Assembly (NCBI RefSeq): GCF_036759925.1
Contig: NZ_JAPKIB010000007.1
Location: 163,488-227,487, forward strand
Length of the DNA stretch: 64,000 nt
Reading direction: 5' to 3'
Source: Kluyvera sp036759925
GTDB taxonomy: Bacteria; Pseudomonadota; Gammaproteobacteria; Enterobacterales; Enterobacteriaceae
A program made the translations under genes and the position numbers. The notes beneath the pieces were generated by a model. That model was not told the origin of the DNA and did not search any database. It was given only the letters and a program-made list of their open reading frames with translations. Below, one piece after another: positions 62,446 to 64,000 of the stretch (position 1 is the first letter of the stretch; each line of letters begins with the position of its first letter).

Positions 62446-62967
62446 ATGCAACTGAACAAAGTGCTGAAAGGGCTGATGATCGCTCTGCCTGTTATGGCAA
62501 TCGCGGCATGTTCTTCTAACAAGAACGCTAGCAATGACCAGAGCGGCGAAGGCATGCTGGGTGCCGGCACTGGTATGGATGCGAACGGTAGCGGCAACAT
62601 GTCTTCTGAAGAGCAAGCTCGCCTTCAGATGCAGCAGCTGCAGCAGAACAACATCGTTTACTTCGATCTGGACAAGTACGATATCCGTTCTGACTTCGCT
62701 GCGATGCTGGATGCTCACGCTAACTTCCTGCGTAGCAACCCATCTTACAAAGTCACCGTAGAAGGTCACGCGGACGAACGTGGTACTCCTGAGTACAACA
62801 TCTCCCTGGGTGAACGTCGTGCAAACGCTGTTAAAATGTACCTGCAAGGTAAAGGCGTTTCTGCTGACCAGATCTCAATCGTTTCTTACGGTAAAGAAAA
62901 ACCTGCAGTACTGGGTCACGACGAAGCGGCTTACTCCAAAAACCGTCGTGCCGTACTGGTTTACTAA
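62446..62967 (+). CDS. pal: Peptidoglycan-associated lipoprotein Pal
   Basis: 173 residues from MQLNKVLKGLMIALP. The lipobox is IAAC with Cys22; the next residue is Ser, so it goes to the outer membrane. The C-terminal OmpA-like domain binds peptidoglycan (FDLDKYDIR, VEGHADERGTPEYN, LGERRANAVKMYL). It helps pull the outer membrane in during division. Confidence 0.98.
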   Translation: MQLNKVLKGLMIALPVMAIAACSSNKNASNDQSGEGMLGAGTGMDANGSGNMSSEEQARLQMQQLQQNNIVYFDLDKYDIRSDFAAMLDAHANFLRSNPSYKVTVEGHADERGTPEYNISLGERRANAVKMYLQGKGVSADQISIVSYGKEKPAVLGHDEAAYSKNRRAVLVY

Positions 62968-62976
62968 GAGAATTGC

Positions 62977-63780
62977 ATGAGCAGTAACTTCAGACATCAC
63001 ATGTTGAGTCTGTCGTTACTGGTTGGCATAGCGGCCCCTTGGGCCGCTTTTGCTCAGGCGCCAATCAGTAGTGTCGGCTCAGGCTCGGTCGAAGACCGTG
63101 TCACCCAACTCGAGCGTATTTCTAACGCTCACAGTCAGCTTTTAACCCAACTCCAGCAGCAACTCTCCGATAATCAGACCGATATTGACGCTCTCCGCGG
63201 ACAGATCCAGGAAAGTCAATACCAGTTGAATCAGGTCGTCGATCGTCAAAAGCAGATTATGCTGCAGATTGACAGCCTGAACGGCGGTGGTGGTGCAGCT
63301 CCAGCGACGGGCGACCAGAGCGGTGCAGCGCCTGCAGCGGCGGCTCCAGCAGCATCTGCGGGCGGTAATGCCCCTGCAGCGGCTTCCGGTGTGCCGGTAC
63401 AGACGGGTGATGCCAATACCGATTACAACGCGGCTATCGCGCTGGTGAAGGATAACGCTCGCCAGGATGATGCGATTGCTGCGTTTCAGAACTTCGTCAA
63501 AAAATACCCTGATTCAACCTACCAGCCGAATGCAAATTATTGGCTGGGGCAGCTGAATTACAACAAGGGTAAAAAAGATGATGCAGCGTACTATTTTGCG
63601 TCGGTGGTGAAAAACTATCCGAAGTCGCCAAAGGCGGCAGACGCGATGTTTAAAGTCGGGGTCATCATGCAAGACAAGGGCGATACCGCTAAAGCGAAAG
63701 CGGTATACCAGCAGGTTGTCAGCAAATACCCAGGCACCGACGGTGCAAAACAGGCGCAAAAACGTCTTAGTGGGCTGTAA
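62977..63780 (+). CDS. cpoB: Cell division coordinator CpoB (YbgF)
   Basis: 267 residues, periplasmic. The signal peptide spans about 1-26 (AFA-Q). A coiled coil follows at about 38-95 (RVTQLERISNAHSQLLTQLQ), then an Ala/Gly-rich linker, then tetratricopeptide repeats to the end (about 145-267). It coordinates PBP1B and Tol at the division site, through TolA contacts. Last protein gene of the tol operon. Confidence 0.97.
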   Translation: MSSNFRHHMLSLSLLVGIAAPWAAFAQAPISSVGSGSVEDRVTQLERISNAHSQLLTQLQQQLSDNQTDIDALRGQIQESQYQLNQVVDRQKQIMLQIDSLNGGGGAAPATGDQSGAAPAAAAPAASAGGNAPAAASGVPVQTGDANTDYNAAIALVKDNARQDDAIAAFQNFVKKYPDSTYQPNANYWLGQLNYNKGKKDDAAYYFASVVKNYPKSPKAADAMFKVGVIMQDKGDTAKAKAVYQQVVSKYPGTDGAKQAQKRLSGL

Positions 63781-63790
63781 TGCGCGAAGT

Positions 63791-63820
63791 AAGACCAGAA
63801 ATTGTTTTATTTCTGGTCTT
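63791..63820 (+). terminator. Perfect 12-bp hairpin after cpoB
   Basis: AAGACCAGAAAT pairs exactly with ATTTCTGGTCTT around TGTTTT, 10 bp after the cpoB stop. No T-tract follows, but the position fits the end of the tol operon. Confidence 0.6.
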
Positions 63821-63945
63821 GCCGCATGAAACATAAGCAGTTAAGTGATCTTTGTCGAAATATTTGTTGCGCTGAATTCTGAATTCAGTAATATATGCCG
63901 CCGTTGCCAAGGGATATCAAACATCCTGAAAGTGGCGAAAAAAGT

Positions 63946-64000
63946 GGGTCGTTAGCTCAGTTGGTAGAGCAGTTGACTTTTAATCAATTGGTCGCAGGTT
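63946..64000 (+). tRNA. lysT: tRNA-Lys (anticodon TTT), 3' partial
   Basis: The sequence GGGTCGTTAGCTCAGTTGGT begins an enterobacterial tRNA-Lys. The D arm (GCTC/GAGC) and anticodon arm (GTTGA-CTTTTAA-TCAAT) are complete; the anticodon TTT is at 63979-63981. The window ends after the start of the T arm, so about 21 nt are missing. It follows cpoB as the first tRNA of the lysT-valT-lysW cluster does in E. coli. Confidence 0.95.

Overview
The window is a contiguous piece of a chromosome from a member of the Enterobacteriaceae. Nearly every gene has the length, motifs and order of the Escherichia coli 15-17 min region (asnB-nagDCAB/nagE-glnS-chiPQ-fur-fldA-seqA-pgm-potE-speF-kdp-phrB-pxp-nei-gltA-sdh-suc-cyd-tol-pal-cpoB-lysT). 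It differs from E. coli K-12 in having a P-type ATPase cluster before asnB, an amidohydrolase between asnB and nagD, a hok-type locus before nei, no abrB after nei and no mng genes between sucD and cydA. This suits an Enterobacter/Lelliottia/Leclercia/Klebsiella-type genome; I cannot name the species from sequence alone. I see no rRNA, CRISPR array, insertion sequence or prophage.

Layout. (1) 1-3046: a translationally coupled cluster of three small glycine-zipper-type membrane proteins and a P1B-type ATPase. The ATPase lacks both the usual CxxC metal-binding domain and the CPC membrane motif. It resembles published ferrosome (fez) or ATPase-platform clusters and is the most interesting part of the window; it is cut by the left edge. 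(2) 3137-6015: asparagine synthetase B and an exported amidohydrolase. (3) 6226-16679: the amino-sugar regulon, with nagBACD divergent from nagE across a NagC/CRP control region, then glnS and chitoporin chiPQ with a ChiX-type small-RNA target over its ribosome binding site. (4) 16793-21839: fur with its upstream uof reading frame, fldA, ybfE, ybfF, seqA, pgm. (5) 21934-25789: the ornithine decarboxylase operon speFL-speF-potE. (6) 26068-33855: kdpFABCDE potassium uptake and its sensor pair. (7) 34162-42236: ybfA, photolyase, dipeptide permease D, the 5-oxoprolinase operon ybgI-pxpBCA, a hok/mok toxin locus and nei. (8) 42353-53962: gltA divergent from sdhCDAB-sucABCD, the TCA-cycle block. (9) 54825-57966: cytochrome bd-I oxidase cydABX-ybgE. 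(10) 58112-63780: the Tol-Pal envelope operon ybgC-tolQRAB-pal-cpoB, followed by a tRNA-Lys gene cut by the right edge.

Functionally the window is mostly core metabolism: amino-sugar and chitin use, iron control, polyamine acid response, potassium scavenging, central respiration and outer-membrane constriction. Small regulatory elements that could be read directly include SpeFL, Uof, CydX, KdpF, a Hok toxin with overlapping Mok frame, NagC operators, an FNR palindrome, a KdpE box, REP/BIME repeats and many intrinsic terminators.
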